Positions 34,922 to 46,145 of a stretch of 64,000 bases of DNA are shown piece by piece. Within the stretch, counting starts at the first letter, position 1, and each line of letters begins with the position of its first letter. Under the pieces are notes generated by a model. The model saw only the letters and a list, made by a program, of their open reading frames with translations, had not been told where the DNA came from and did no database searches. Source of the stretch: Leucocoprinus leucothites (lineage: Eukaryota; Basidiomycota; Agaricomycetes; Agaricales; Agaricaceae); the NCBI GenBank assembly GCA_013368445.1, contig JAACJO010000007.1:1302001-1366000 (forward strand), read 5' to 3'. Both the position numbers and the translations under genes were made by a program.

Positions 34922-37900
34922 ATGTATGATGACCACCGCCACAAACGAGGCAGAATGCTCGTAATCACAAATCCTGACACAGACTCTGACCCCGGTAGCG
35001 ACGATGCTCGCAGAACCCAGGACCCACGGCCTCCTTATACAGATTACCGGCGGCCTCTTCCCCCCAGCACCTCGGCCTACAACTCTTTCAAGGACCCCCA
35101 GTCTCTACCCCAGCCCCCCACTCTCACCACAAATTTTTCCAATGGTATCCAGTTCCAGAATTCCCATCCCCCACTTTCCTCCCCCTCGACCGCGAGCTCA
35201 CCTGCCCAGGAATCTACCCCGCCTCCAAGCACCCCAGCCGTCCCAATACCCCCTGTCGACCTCACAGGGGCAAACAGCACAACTCCGCCGGAAATGGCCA
35301 TGTCGTCGTCCGTCGATCGAGGCATAATAGATGTTCCGCAGCCGTCAAACTCCAGGGTGGGGAAACATATCCCACCCGCCAAGCCTGCTTTCGGCTCTCG
35401 AGGCCCCCGCCAGCTCGATGGCTCGACAAAGAGGCCCAAAACTGTACGTTTCTATACCATGTGTTTATCGCAACTTGCTGATTCCTGAGACTGTCCCAAA
35501 GTCTCCCACAGTGTCCACCCCCGATTCATATGCCTCGCCATCGAGCAATAGTTCTTACACACCTGTTGGAGACCGAGTCCTTATTGTAGTCACGTCCGAT
35601 TCGGAGAGATTCGTCACGGTAGATGTCAGCAATGCCCAGGATCCTGCAGCTATCAGAGAGCGTATTTTCACCAAGGTGAGTCGATTGCACCTGGTTGCCA
35701 GCTGATTTACTCACGCATCGTGCAGTTGCACATATTCACTGATGAGGAGCAGGCTCAGTTTTCAATCTTCCAGACTGAGATAGGGCAGACTGAAAATGAA
35801 GACCACCACCTAGCCAAAGCTCTCACTGATGAAAAACTGTTTGCCCTGTGTCGTGATCATGGTGATTCCAAAGGTTCACTTAAATTCTTTATCAAGCATA
35901 CACCTGCATCCGAGCCAGATCGCTCACCTCGTCCTCCGCCTCAACTCCCTCATCAGTCATCTTTCACGTCCATCCCCTCAACCTTTTCAACCCACAGTCC
36001 CATCACGCCACTCCGGCCTAAACGCAGATCCAGGTCGAGGCATGGCAGTATATCCTCTGCCTCAAGCGAACAGCCCCATGACTCAGCTACTGGATATGAA
36101 GCTGATACAGATAATAACCCAGAGAAAGAGTCTCACCGCACAACTTTACGACCCTCACCACAACTCTACATGAACAATACCAACCCTCCTCCATCTCCCC
36201 AGCATCCGCATCGAAGACTTAATAACTCTTCTGCATTACCCCAGCCTTCTCAGTCACCACTACATTTACCTCGTTCACTCTCGCCACCGCCGCAGCCCCC
36301 TCCTCCCCCTCCCTTGCCAAGTCACCCAACTTTTACGGATAAGTACGGGCATATTTTACCTACTCCGCCACCTCCGCCTCCCCTTTCACCTGCACGCGCA
36401 AAATTCCCCATTAATGACGACTCTACATTCCTTCCGCCTCCTTACCTCCATAAACATGGTCGATCAGGATCCGATGCTGCCTCTGAACGTGAAAAGGCTT
36501 TTATCGCTTCTGAGCAACAGCTCGAGGAGGCGACAAGGTGGAAAGCATCTGTCCAGCAGTCATCACCTCCCACCACACGACCGGCCCTTCGCTCTGAGCA
36601 ATTAAGAGACTCCGCAACTCAAGTCGACCAACTGAAAGGCTCTCGGCAGCAGCGGAAAAGAACTCCCACCGAGAGTGATGACTGGCAACATGTTTCCCCA
36701 CCTGGCCGAGATTACGACCCTTTCCCAACATCAATGTCAACGCAATATGGAGACTCTAGCACAAACAATCGGATATCCCCTTCCACCGACCGAAAACCAG
36801 CCAATCAAACCTCTCCTCGCGCGCGCCCTACCTCTCCTTATACTCGCCCACTCATCCCCCCTCCTCCAAGGACACAGCCACCGCCGGTACCGCAGCAGCA
36901 TTCTAATGAATCCCGCTCTACTCAACGTTCTGCCGGGATTCCCGTACCAAGTAACTTTGCTGTCCGATGGAAAGGAGAAACCAAAGTCGGCGCTTCTCAA
37001 CCTCCCCCACAATTCTCGAGGCTTGGTCGGGTGAACACGAAGAGCGTGGACAGTCTCCGGAATTCCTCGGTTAAAATGCCCCAGCGCCGGCGAGCGGACA
37101 ATCCATTGCCCGTCAGCCGAGGATCGAGGGACCATCTCGCCTTTTCACCAAGCGGTCTTTCTGGTACACCCAAGTCGTACGAGAGCTCTTCCCGGCTACC
37201 CATCAACAATGCGCGGCCGCCCCCCCAATACAATGGCCCCGAAAATAGCATGTCACCACAACAGTCTTATCTTAGAAACAACATGCCGTACTCGAACACG
37301 AATATTGGCACGACGTTGTCGAATATCACGACTAACCTGCCGGACCCGTACCCCAGACCACAGTCTGCTACTGGGGACAATGTAGTTTCGCCCACGAAGT
37401 ATAATGGAAGACAGGTACACTCACCAACATACGGATCAACATTGTCGTTAGATCCCTACGACTCTGCCAGATCACCTCGTGCAACTTCACCAAGCCGATC
37501 ATACCATCATCCGTCGTCTGTACCTGGTCCGAGGCCGAGACCTGGTACTGCTGATCGTGGTGTGGATTCGTCCAACAGTGGGTTCGAGACGTCGCATTCG
37601 ACGCCGCCTCAGTCACCTGCTACTCCTCAGAGCCCCAGGCGAGGCAGTGATGAGAGAAACTTCAAGGTTGTTGACGACACGTCACCCTCTTCATACGCAC
37701 CTGACCGATCGTCCGACGATACCCTAAAACAAGAGGACCGGCACAAATTTTTGCAAAATTTGCAAGACCTGTCTGGGGAAGGAACAATTGTGTTGCCTCG
37801 AGTTCAGTCTACCGCTTCCTTGGATGATAGCCCGACTTCAATCTCGATCACCACTACAGCGGCGTCGCGGCCTTCCTCGCGAGGAGCATCACCGCCATTG

Positions 37901-39967
37901 AGCGCGACGACCAGCACGATATTTGATATGTATCACGATTCTGAGTTATCTGATAATGGAGGCAATGGGACGTGGATACGGAGACCCCAGCCATCGATCC
38001 AGCTTGAGGAAAAGCCAAAGTTGAAAGTGCAGATTGATACTGCGGCAGCTGCGAGACAGTCGCCTTCGTCTGCAGAAAAGTCAAACCCTTCAACAGGATC
38101 TACTGCCACTCTTTTGGCACCACGGTCCACGTCAAATATGAGGGCGAATCCTTCAAGTACATTGGATGGAACTGGAAGTTCCACGAGGGTTGGTGGTTTG
38201 ACAGAGATGATGATGCATGAAAAAGAGAGGGAACGCGAGAGGGAAATGGAACGCGAAAGAGAGCGACAGAGGGAGAAGGAAAGACAGTTGGAGAAGGAGA
38301 TGGAGAAAGCCTGGGAGAAGGAGCATCGTCGCGATCCAGGGGCAACGTCAGATACGGCCGATGGTGACAAGGACGGATGGGCAATGCGCCCTCCGCCAGA
38401 AGTCGTCTACGAGCGAATGGAGCACTATTTTCGCAACCATGATCTGGATAAACCTGTCATTGAGGCTACTTCCGGTGGAACGTCTCCAACGTCGACGGAG
38501 CCTGTACCGCCACCTCAGGCTCCTGTCGCGGCGACCAGCAATTACGACAGGGAACGGGAGAAATCTGCAAGGATACGCGCTAAGAAGTCTATCAGATATG
38601 TAGCGGAGGATGCCAAGAGGAGGATTGATAGGACGTCGAAGGCGGATTCGACCTACGCAGATGTATTGCTGAGGAAGAGGAATACGAAGTTTTGGGGAGG
38701 GAAGTTGGAGGAGGTTACGACACACCAGGCGAGGTCTTCAAGTGTGGGCTCAGCAGCCTCTACGTCACCCGATGGTCCGTCTGGTACCTGTAAGTGCTAT
38801 TTCTCGGCTAGCCAAGGAGTTTCTGGTGACTGACATTTTCGTGTTTGAAGCTACTTTCAAATGGGTCCGTGGCGAACTCATCGGAAAGGGGACATATGGC
38901 CGTGTCTACCTTGCTATGAATGCGACGACGGGAGAAATGATTGCCGTTAAGCAAGTAGAACTCCCTCGGACGGCAAGTGACAAGTACGATTCTCGTCAGC
39001 ATCAGGTCGTGAATGCGCTGAAGCTGGAGTCGGAAACGTTGAAGGACCTTGATCATCCCAATATTGTGCAATATCTGGGTTTTGAGGAGACTGCGGATAA
39101 CCTGAGCATGTGCGTTTAAATCTCCGGTTGCTCATGGCTGTGGATACTTGGTATTGATCTGATATTCAAAAATTTCCCCTCTTCTACAGCTTTTTGGAAT
39201 ACGTTCCAGGTGGCTCTGTTGGTAGTTGCTTGCACAAGCATGGACGGTTCCATGAGGACGTTACCAAATCCTTTACGTCTCAAATTTTGAGTGGCCTTGA
39301 GTACCTTCACGATCGAGGTATTCTACATCGAGTGAGTTGTGAAACAGTACCAGAAAAAAAGTATCAATGACTCACATTCCACTCAGGACCTCAAAGCGGA
39401 TAATATTCTCGTCGAGATGTCCGGAGTTTGCAAAATTTCCGACTTTGGTATCTCGAAGAGGACAGATGACGAGGCTGCCTTTACGGCTATGCAGGGCACA
39501 GTGTTCTGGATGGCACCAGAAGTCATCAACACCCAGAAGAAGGGTTACAACTTCAAGATCGACATTTGGAGTGTCGGATGCGTCGTTTTGGAGATGTGGG
39601 CGGGCATGAGGCCCTGGATAGGGGAGGAGATGGTTGCAGTCATGTTCAAGGTGCGACTATTCACTTCAACATCTCCCGCGCGTAGCTGTTTTATGCTCAT
39701 ACGTCCTCTTTTATTCTTTGCTCCAATGAAGCTTTATCAAAACAAATTACCTCCACCCGTCCCTGAGGATGTACACCTGTCACCTCTTGCCGATGACTTC
39801 AGGAAGAAGTGTTTCGCTATGTGAGTTCCTCGCTGTTTTCGTCCGTTCTTCTCGCTTGCTTACACTCTTGCTTTAGAAACCCTGAGGAACGTCCCACTGC
39901 GGCGGTGCTCAGGCAGCACGAATACCTTCTTTTGCCTCCAGGGTGGCAGTTCAACGGATTTACATAG
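34922..39967 (+). CDS. BCK1: BCK1-type MAP kinase kinase kinase (cell-wall integrity pathway)
   Basis: Start MYDDHRHKRGRMLVITNPDT at ATG 34922. A ubiquitin-like/RA-like N-terminal domain has RVLIVVTSDSERFVTVDV, ERIFTK/LHIFTDEEQAQ and LFALCRDHGDSKGSLKFFI. A very long disordered Pro/Ser linker of more than 800 residues follows, with poly-Pro runs and a charged Glu/Arg repeat (EREREREMERERERQREKE). The kinase domain at the C terminus has IGKGTYGRVYLA, IAVKQVELPR, LDHPNIVQYLGFE, ILHRDLKADNILVE, DFGISKR and GTVFWMAPEV, ending QHEYLLLPPGW and TAG at 39965-39967. Several introns interrupt the kinase part. Fungal BCK1 acts below protein kinase C and above the Mkk/Slt2 MAP kinases. Confidence 0.9.
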
Positions 39968-40408
39968 GATTTTCCATTCACTAACGCACACCACCTTATC
40001 TCTCTCTCACGAATGTACTTTCTTCTACTCTCTCTGTCCCATACTCTTTTTACGGCATGGTTCTTGTTTTCTTCATATACTCGTCCATTTTCCTTTTCCT
40101 TTTGCATTCAAACCCCAGTTCACTCATCAGGCAGGTTGTCCCATTAAGTCGTTGCTAGTCACAACATTTTCTACGTCTTTCACACTCACCTCCGTTTGTG
40201 GTTCATATCCCTCAAACTTCATTGCTTTTGCCTTATAGCCCTACATACGATATATCCCATTCACCTGTGTAGCCAATTAATGCCTCCGTTAATGACCCTC
40301 TGTGACGTCATTGCTTCTTTCTCTGTGAGCGAGTATGGTGTGGAGCCAAAACCTTTCTTTCTTCCTGTTCATATCGTCTCTTCCACTACCGGGTTTTCAT
40401 ACCATACT
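39968..40408. other. Intergenic: MAPKKK 3' flank and IQM promoter
   Basis: About 440 bp rich in pyrimidine tracts (TCTCTCTC, TTTTCCTTTTCC). The frame is open upstream of the next start at 40409 but reads as non-coding. Confidence 0.4.
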
Positions 40409-42624
40409 ATGGTAACACACTTCAATGGACACGGTTTATTCTCAAGACAATCAAAGAGCGTGGAAGAACAAATGGAAACCGAGGCGGCTCAAGTGGCTGC
40501 AGCAACAATGATCCAAAGACTATGGCGAGGAAGACAGAATAGAGCCAAGGCCGAATACATGAGTCCAGACATTCGCTGGAGAGACGCTGTTATCCAAGCG
40601 AAGCTACAGGTGAGAACGAACCTTAAGGACTTCCATTCCATGGCATAATCGCTGAGCGCGTCATTTCGTGATTTGACGAAGGATAGGTTGACAGAGAAGC
40701 TGCAAATGACGGAAGGAATTCCCCATTGCAGCGATGGAGGCGCGCGGCGTTTATGGTTGGAAGATTAAGGGACCAGAATCACATGTTGAAGGATGTAGCT
40801 AGCGTAGACATTGAAGACGGGAAGGCGAAGCATCTGGAAACGCAGCACTGGCTAGAATTGATTGACGGGTGAGTGAACGATCTTTGTTGCCATTTTCTTC
40901 CTTCCGTCGACGGTGGCTGGGTGTACGGCTGTTCTGTATTGGTGAATGCTCATATCGCTGACTTAACGGCCATTGTTCTGGGTCCATAGGAAACACCGGT
41001 ATGGATCAAATTGTTGGGTGTTTCAACCTTTTGAAGTAGCTTCATCACAACTGACTTGGTGACATGCGTGTAACAGTAAAGGTAATTGGCATTTAGAACA
41101 GCCCGTAAAGACACGTATTAGGCCTTACAACCAACGATGACCGTTCAGTACTACCACAAGCGCTGGCAGGAAGAGGATACGCGTGACAATTTCTTCCAAT
41201 GGTGCGAATGAACCCATGATCTGATGTGTTGCATGCTTCTGACCCGTCTAATATCCACTTATCAGGCTCGACAACGGCGACGGAAAGGACCTCTCGTTGA
41301 ATGAATGTCCCAGGGAACGATTGGAGCAGGAGGTCAGTGCGTCGCCATTTGATAAAGGGAAGCTGAGGAGGCTGACGCAGGGAAAACACTCGAAATCAGA
41401 AAATAATGTCAGTCACGTCAACCGAGGAAATTCGCTGGCATGTCGATGTTGACCCTCTAAGCGAAGATATCTTTCGACAGAACAACGTGCGTTGCTCACA
41501 TCTTTGGGAATCCAAATACTCATTTACAGATTAGGGCTTAACTATCTTGTGAAAGTAGGTGAAAATGGAAGGCTACTATGGGCTAAAAATAACCAGCCTA
41601 TTGACACGACGGCTGGGCATTGGAAGGACGCCGGAGATGGACAAGGTATAGTGCCCATAAGCATGCCTGCTCGGACCCCGATGTTCAGACACCGGGGCCG
41701 CAGAAGACTTGGGTCGTCTCTTTCCTCGCTCAGCAGCATGTCCTCCGTTCAACAGAATGAGGCGACCCATTATGCTGGTGGCCGGAAAGGAGGGTTACTT
41801 TGGGCGAGGGCCCTAAGGAGGACGTTCACTCCCACTGGAATGATGGAACGTCTGCTAAGGAAGACGGTGAAGAGGAATACGTGGATCTATGTTTCGGTGC
41901 GCCACGATCGCTTTACCCGGCGATCTTGAGACTGATTATCCCATAGGACAAACATTGTACGTTCCCTCTCTTAGCCGCATTTGTATCGTGAAACTGATAT
42001 GAAGGTCATGCAGTCAACATCTTCATTGGCATCAAAGGTAACGAGCGGTGATCATGACCGGGAACGCTATTACAAGCGGCTGGTGCTAATAAAGTACTGC
42101 TAGAAACCGGTACATTTCAGCATTCGTCTTTCGTTTCTGGCGGCATTGTGTCATCGGCGGGCCTCATTACAGTCAAGCAAGGTCAAATTCACACCTTGTC
42201 GCCGCTCTCCGGCCACTATAGGTGACCACTATCCTTGACTGAACCAGGGTGAGATGGCTCATGTTTGATACATCAATCACCAGGACTTCAATCGATGTAT
42301 GTATTGCCCAAATCGCCATCAAGAAGTTGCAAGCTGAAACTCTGATGTAGCACTTTCATAAATTTGTCAAAGTACTTCAAGAACGAGGCGTGGATATCAG
42401 CAAGGTCAAGATAAGCAAGGCGGAGGCTGCTCTGTGGGGGTATGTGTTACGATTCCGGCCAGGCATCATCATCTGACTCACGGAATCTCAGGATCGAACA
42501 TCTCGGAAAGATGAAGAAGAAAGAAGCAAAGATCATGAGTGCAGGAAAGAAGAAAGTAAGGTCTATATTACCGACAAAGAAAGATACGAGGTCGGATCCG
42601 GACAGGGAAGGTCGAGAAAGATAG
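40409..42624 (+). CDS. IQM-like calmodulin-binding protein (IQ motif)
   Basis: Start MVTHFNGHGLFSRQSKSVEE at 40409. An IQ motif follows (AATMIQRLWRGRQNRAKA). Motifs shared with plant IQM proteins are HWLELIDGKHRYGSNLKYYH, FFQWLDNGDGKDL, LNECPRERLEQE, YLVKVGENGRLLWAK, GTFQHSSFVSGGIV and LSPLSGHYR, then HFHKFVKVLQERGVDISKVK. At 41077-41081 a 5-nt microexon (TAAAG) supplies L-K between GSN and YYH. One join, between RLEQE (41,331) and the exon starting near 41,532, is not resolved. The C-terminal tail is Lys/Arg-rich and ends REGRER. IQM proteins bind calmodulin without calcium in plants; the fungal role is not known to me. Confidence 0.8.
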
Positions 42625-42825
42625 GAATCTTGATGAGGATGCTCTTTGTTTTTGAATATTTGTTTTTCTTGCATATATCGTCTTGGTTGGAAGAATTTGG
42701 ATATCCATTAATACCAGATAATGATTTATTTTACTGTGCACTAGTATTGAAGATTGATTTCGGATAGACATAGTTCAAGATCTGTGGAATTCGTTGGAGG
42801 AAATCATGCTCTTGACCATTGACTC

Positions 42826-43616
42826 TCAAGTGTAGATATTCCAACAGGTTGTGCCGCCTGTCACCGTGTGAGAAAAGGTCCAGTCGAATTGACAAAAAAG
42901 TTGGACGTGCCTTCTCGTCATAATCTGTCCAGTCGCCTTCTTCTAGGTCAATGTCATTGAACACAGTGCCGTTCAGTCCAACACATTTCCAAGGTCCCTG
43001 GTTTTCGATGCTCGGTTAGCTCCATCTGGTAAACTTTGGCTTGAACAACTTACCCGGAATTCGAAGTCGGTAAACTCGAGACCTCTACACTCAATGACCA
43101 GGAGGGGCTGGAACTGAGCATTCTCTGATGTGTAAGGCTTCACCTTATATGAGGTATCAAATTTCGCTGAGCTCTCTCGTCTGCCTACGAGCATAAGCCT
43201 TGAGGTGGCAGACGCCATGGAAAGAGGAGGTCTCACAGAAACTGCATCTCCAAACAAAATGCGCCGTGGCGTGTTTACCACCTGATACTTCGTGCTCTTC
43301 CTAGAAGCAGAATGTGTGAGCAAGTCGAGCTTCCAGGTCCAATTGAGGACTTGGACGGACAAGGCGGTTCATAGAAACAACTTTTGGATGCGCCTCATTG
43401 CAGCTGGAGCATTTGACCTGGTGTAACGTGTGGTGAGCAAGTGTATGGCAAGGACTGATCGACAACTGACCTTGAAGTGATATTCAAAGTCATCTGAGGC
43501 GGGCTGCAGGTCGGTGACATTCTCAAGCTCGGCCTTGATAGAAAGTTGAAGGAGCTACACAAAAAAAAAGTGAAAAATTGTTCATGAATTTATCATGGAT
43601 TCAGACGCACGACCAT
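42826..43616 (-). CDS. CXXC-motif zinc-binding protein (DUF866/CZIB family)
   Basis: Small eukaryotic zinc protein. The first exon is only ATG GTC (43616-43611). Exon 2 gives LLQLSIKAELENVTDLQPAS and DDFEYHFK. Exon 3 has KCSSCNEAHPKVVSMNRL with the first CxxC. Exon 4 has EEHEVSGGKHATAHFVW and RCSFC, the second CxxC. Exon 5 gives RRESSAKFDTSYKVKPYT and LLVIECRGLEFTDFEFR, and exon 6 gives GPWKCVGLNGTVFNDIDLEE with DWTDYDEKA. All introns are GT-AG. After EKA the end is uncertain. Splicing GTCCAA/GTGACAG gives a stop at 42826, close to the family length of about 160 residues; reading on would add about 60 residues to 42731. Molecular function in the family is poorly defined. Confidence 0.82.
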
Positions 43617-43845
43617 CTTTCGTTATGTGGGTGATATCAGATATCGCAAAGGTAGAAAATGCCCCTATTCTGTTGTTTGTGTTTGATCATGTCGCCAAAT
43701 AAGTTGCCTAAGTGCCGGTCAAGTCCGGCCATCAAAGCTCGAGAATTGTGCATTCAATTTCGTGTGACCTGGCGCGTTCGTGACTAGCACTTTTTCGACG
43801 GAATCCAAGCCGTCGCCGACAACGGTCAGCCATTTGAACCTCGGA
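43617..43845. promoter_or_regulatory. Divergent promoter region, CZIB / mS35
   Basis: 229 bp between outward-facing start codons. A GTG at 43780 is in frame with mS35 but the ATG at 43846 is the reasonable start. Shared promoter inferred from spacing. Confidence 0.35.
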
Positions 43846-44785
43846 ATGGCGTCCGCACTCTCTGGTTTGGCTCGACATACCCTACATAATCATGTTGCTT
43901 CCTCTTCCTCGTCGTCATCGTTCATAGCTGCTTCGAGACTCTTCAGCACCTCTTCACCCGCATTTGCACGTCGCACCAGGTCTGTGCTCGAGGAGGAGGT
44001 ATCCCCGGAACAGCTTGAGAGTCTGCTGGACAAGGTCGACGATGTGAAGGACTCTGCTTCTAGTGCTCACTTGCTGCTTCAAGAGAAACGTATCGTCAGG
44101 CACTACCTCAGATTAATTGAGCTTGAAATGCCAAACCTCGTTGGTATGAAAATGACTGTACCTAACTGAGCGCACGCACTAACTTTCGTTTGTATAGCTC
44201 TGCGGAAGCCATTTGTCCCACCTACGTCGAAAGAACCGTTAATTGCACGGTCAACGGATTATCTCAGTAACCACCCGGTACAGAGGAAGAGGAGTATTGT
44301 CGTCGCTGTGGATGACTTACCGTTGAAGGATGAGATGTCAAAGAAGAGATTGATTATGCTTGCTGGGCCTCGGTGGGCACCGAATCCTCCTGTGGATGCT
44401 GGAATTAGCAAGTATGCGGATTGGGGGAGCGGTTTTGTGAAGATTGCTTGCGAGGATTATCCTCACCCTGCACAGAACCTCAAGTGGATAAGCGATACCT
44501 TGGACAAGTTGATCGAAAGAGCGAATGTCAGTGTTCCCTTGGTTACTTGGTTTTGCAAATTGTGAATTGAGAGTATTGTGTTCTTTTCTGTAACAGGTAC
44601 CCGACGAGAATTGGGAAAGTTTGCCCATTGACTTGCGTCATGTCTATGCCAAGTCGCAGAAGGCAAAGAAGGGCGAGCATTTGCGGGGTAGAGTGCTAAA
44701 AAAGCCCACTTTGCGTGATTTCCCTCAGGAGTGGTTGCCAAAACTTTCTAATACTAATGAGCAGCCTACATTGTCTTCGTCGTAA
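43846..44785 (+). CDS. RSM24: Mitochondrial small-subunit ribosomal protein mS35 (Rsm24 family)
   Basis: Starts MASALSGLARHTLHNH at ATG 43846. The N terminus is a Ser/Arg-rich mitochondrial presequence with RLFSTSSPAFARRT. Exon 1 ends LRLIELEMPNL. Exon 2 gives ALRKPFVPPTSKEPLIARST and KKRLIMLAGPRWAPNP, the family hallmark, then KIACEDYPHPAQNLKWI. The last exon (VPDENWESLPIDLRHVYAK) ends EQPTLSSS with TAA at 44783-44785. It is a structural component of the mitochondrial ribosome small subunit. Confidence 0.85.
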
Positions 44786-45087
44786 TACTAATTCCACTTT
44801 ACTCTATTTTGCCTTGGATCAGATGTCTCTGCGATTGCGAGATGCCAATTTCTGATTGTATCATATGTTCTCTTCTGGCTAAGCCTTCCTTTACCTTGTA
44901 GGCTGCATTTCTGATGAGTGCCACTCAAGCGAGCGATGTGTCTCCATTTTTGCAGGGTTTCGTGGTTACTAGTCCGCTCGGGCATGCACGTTGATTTCAT
45001 GCTGTGGCTGAACAGGGTCGGTTGGACCATGCATTATTTTACCAAAGAAACAAACGGTCTGGTGGATAAAAAGCACGGACGGGAGAG
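44786..45087. other. Intergenic
   Basis: About 300 bp. A plus frame is open from 44918 and overlaps the next gene in another frame; I treat it as a shadow. Confidence 0.4.
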
Positions 45088-45729
45088 ATGGAAATCCATC
45101 CCACCATGGTCCCATGCAACCAATCCTTCGAGTCCGCTGATGCTCTCGTTGCTCTCCGCACCGTTTATTACTCTCGCTTTCCCAACCTTGACTACCCGAC
45201 GAGAACGTATCATTCTCGGCGGCGTCTGGTGCGAGAAGATAAAGGAGTTGCTGGAAACGACTATGCCGAGGTCGTCGACAGCGAGCTTATTGGACGACAG
45301 GCTTTTCTCCTAGACGAGTCATTACGGCATGCGTGCGATGGAAAACTTCTCCGTCGGCCCCTGAACAACACTAAATGTCATAGGAGGGCGCGCTCCCGAG
45401 GGGAGGGCACGTTTTCGGATTCTTTAGGCAACGAGCTGTTGCCCAAAGGCTATGGTTGGAAAAGTAGCCCAGAAGCAGAGGATCTGGAGAGATTTCCCAA
45501 ACTTCGAACAGCAAAGGGGATGGCTTTGTGGCTCTCGCTTGCACGAAAATCTGATATTTCGAAGCGAGTGGAGAATGTCAGCGCCATGAATGTGTCAGCG
45601 GTGGCTTTGCAGGAACAGCCACTTGTGGGAGAACTACAGTTGGCAGAGGCGCTAGCAGAGGAGATGTATGGTCAGTATATTGACGAAGCACAATGCTGCG
45701 AGCTAGGAGGTTGGCTCAATGGTGATTAG
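45088..45729 (+). CDS. Intronless hypothetical protein, 213 aa
   Basis: A single open exon from ATG 45088 (MEIHPTMVPCNQSFESADAL) to TAG at 45727-45729. It is rich in charged residues, with no signal peptide or membrane segment. It includes LVREDKGVAGNDYAEVV, LLPKGYGWKSSPEAEDLERF and, near the end, ELQLAEALAEEMYGQYIDEA. Unlike most genes here it has no intron. I do not recognise a family. A competing frame at 44918-45313 covers the first part, so the coding frame is probable rather than certain. Confidence 0.5.
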   Translation: MEIHPTMVPCNQSFESADALVALRTVYYSRFPNLDYPTRTYHSRRRLVREDKGVAGNDYAEVVDSELIGRQAFLLDESLRHACDGKLLRRPLNNTKCHRRARSRGEGTFSDSLGNELLPKGYGWKSSPEAEDLERFPKLRTAKGMALWLSLARKSDISKRVENVSAMNVSAVALQEQPLVGELQLAEALAEEMYGQYIDEAQCCELGGWLNGD

Positions 45730-46145
45730 ACTGGCGGTAGATAGTTCAGGAGGCATTTCCCGCTCCTTTCATAAGCTAGATTAAAGCGAAGAGTGTCTGG
45801 GGACATATTTGTACTAGAACAGCGACCGCGCGTAAGCCGCATGTCCCAAGGATAAAAGTAGCGACAGAGAGAAAGAACGACCGAACACACGATGGCGACA
45901 CCAAAGCGCAAGAGCCACAGCCGAAGCCAGCTTTCCTGGGTGGATATGTACGATTCTCAGAATTCGGGATTGTTTGCTGATGTCGAACTAGTCCCTGCTA
46001 CTGCCCAAGCCTAAATTGGACATGGACTATGCCACGGTGGACAAACAAAGCCAACATCACCCGACTTCTTTCCTCCCCCCCATTGACTTCAACTTAAAAG
46101 TAATTTTCACCGTCCCTCTTTTCTTCCTTCCTCACACCTCTTCAG
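45730..46145. other. Intergenic with a 40-codon plus-strand ORF
   Basis: About 415 bp. ATG 45892 to TAA 46012-46014 encodes 40 residues starting MATPKRKSHSRSQLSWVDMY and ending VPATAQA. It could be a small protein, an upstream exon or chance. The remainder is a pyrimidine-rich septin leader. Confidence 0.3.

Noticed and set aside
44918..45313. 131-codon plus frame overlapping the intronless ORF
   Set aside because: The alternative frame from 45088 runs longer to 45729; both cannot be real over the same bases and the longer is favoured.
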